Source: Priapulus caudatus (lineage: Eukaryota; Priapulida; Priapulimorpha; Priapulimorphida; Priapulidae). Taken from it: DNA of 31,656 nucleotides. Made by a program: the position numbers and the translations under genes. The notes below the pieces were generated by a model that was not told the origin of the DNA, made no database searches, and saw only the letters and a list, made by a program, of their open reading frames with translations. Positions 30,899-31,656 of the stretch are shown here, piece by piece (position 1 is the first letter of the stretch; every line of letters starts with the position of its first letter). The DNA lies in the NCBI RefSeq assembly GCF_000485595.1, contig NW_014577599.1:138256-169911 (forward strand), in the 5' to 3' direction.

Positions 30899-31656
30899 GT
30901 ATATATCACTTCTATCTCAGCAGTGCGGTTCACCGTTATATTAACAGCTGCAAAAGATACATATTTTCCCTGTTGCCCACACGAGTGGAAGAATGGGTCT
31001 ATGGCGTCATAAACACACCAATACACGTGTACTATATGTATACTGACCCCATTGACCCATATATGCACCTCTACACCCGTCACAAACACTATGAGGTGTA
31101 CGTCAGAAGACTTGGCCAACCAGGAACAAGTACAGATCACGTGATCAGAGGATCCTCCCTTTGATTCGCCCACCAAAGTGAACGGCACCCCATTTCGGCG
31201 CCCACCTGCGCCCCCCTTTGGCACCCACTCAGACCATGTGGTGCCCCCTTTCAGCCGTGGGCGGATACACTCAATGAATGCGCAGCACAAAGGCAACAAT
31301 TCCTACGCAACAGGAAACCTATAGCCAAGAAGCCATACAAGCACACACTGGGGAAACATACAATTGCTATGCCATCTTCCTCGTTCTGTGAACATCTGGT
31401 TACCAGAATGAAAAGATGTTTTTTCTTGCTCGACTACTAGTTATAATCACATGGAGATTTCCATCTTCGAATTGGTGGTTGGAGGAATTTAAATAAATGT
31501 CCACATCGAGTCTAAACATTTCATGAATTAAAGGGACAGTAGCCTCTAGGATTTTACTGCATACAACTGTACTTACTGTATAACAAATCATCTATACCCA
31601 CACGCATTTGTTACCAGATACCTAATTTAGTTGTTATAATTAATTACACATCAACT
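30899..31656. other. CPSF1 intron 33, open at the window edge
   Basis: After the exon 33 donor no acceptor is followed by recognisable CPSF1 sequence. A C-rich patch near 31184-31255 repeats GGCGCCCAC, GGCACCCAC and GTGCCCCC. The rest is unremarkable. Confidence 0.6.

Noticed and set aside
30853-31299. The longest open frame in the window, 148 codons on the minus strand
   Set aside because: It runs antisense over CPSF1 exon 33 and the following intron, shows no recognisable domain, and part of it is the complement of strongly conserved coding sequence.

Overview
The window reads as nuclear DNA of an invertebrate animal, probably aquatic. It holds a gene cut into dozens of GT-AG introns, many palindromic and MITE-like DNA transposons, a tRNA-derived SINE, several microsatellites and one 10-N assembly gap. 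The encoded protein is recognisably animal (it aligns along its length with human CPSF160), but the sequence does not fix the phylum. There are no bacterial-type operons, RBSs or CRISPR arrays.

Region 1 (1-9906) is intergenic and packed with transposons. Its main content is several short foldback elements that make 9-10 bp target-site duplications (TSDs) and have termini of the form TAG...CTA. Family A is 521-1199. Family B has two copies, 1210-1741 and 7212-8061. Family C is three very small palindromes of 57, 101 and 75 bp (354-410, 7091-7191, 8071-8145), each with a perfect 9-bp TSD. The elements abut one another: A and B share three copies of one decamer, and B2 and C3 share three copies of another target motif. 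A 168-bp hAT-like MITE is nested in B2. The rest of the region holds a hAT-like element (2507-3400), a 76-bp palindrome with an 8-bp TSD (4443-4518), a PIF/Harbinger derivative keeping a broken N-terminal piece of a coding region (5235-6321), a foldback carrying telomere-like repeats (8163-8502) and a 372-bp element just upstream of the gene (9464-9835).

Region 2 (about 9907 to the right edge) is one plus-strand gene, the orthologue of CPSF1 (CPSF160), the large beta-propeller scaffold of the cleavage and polyadenylation specificity factor. I could place 33 coding exons (4160 nt, 1386 complete codons plus 2 nt) with consistent phase at every junction and no frameshift. The last roughly 60 residues known from the family are not here, so the terminal exon(s) must lie to the right of the window.

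The introns carry further mobile elements: a SINE in intron 5, a 9-bp-TSD foldback in intron 11, a hAT-like element inserted at the 5' splice site of intron 13, a duplicated segment beside the N gap and a pogo/Tigger-like MITE in intron 15, and repeats in introns 18, 19 and 26. No second protein-coding gene and no functional RNA gene could be supported.
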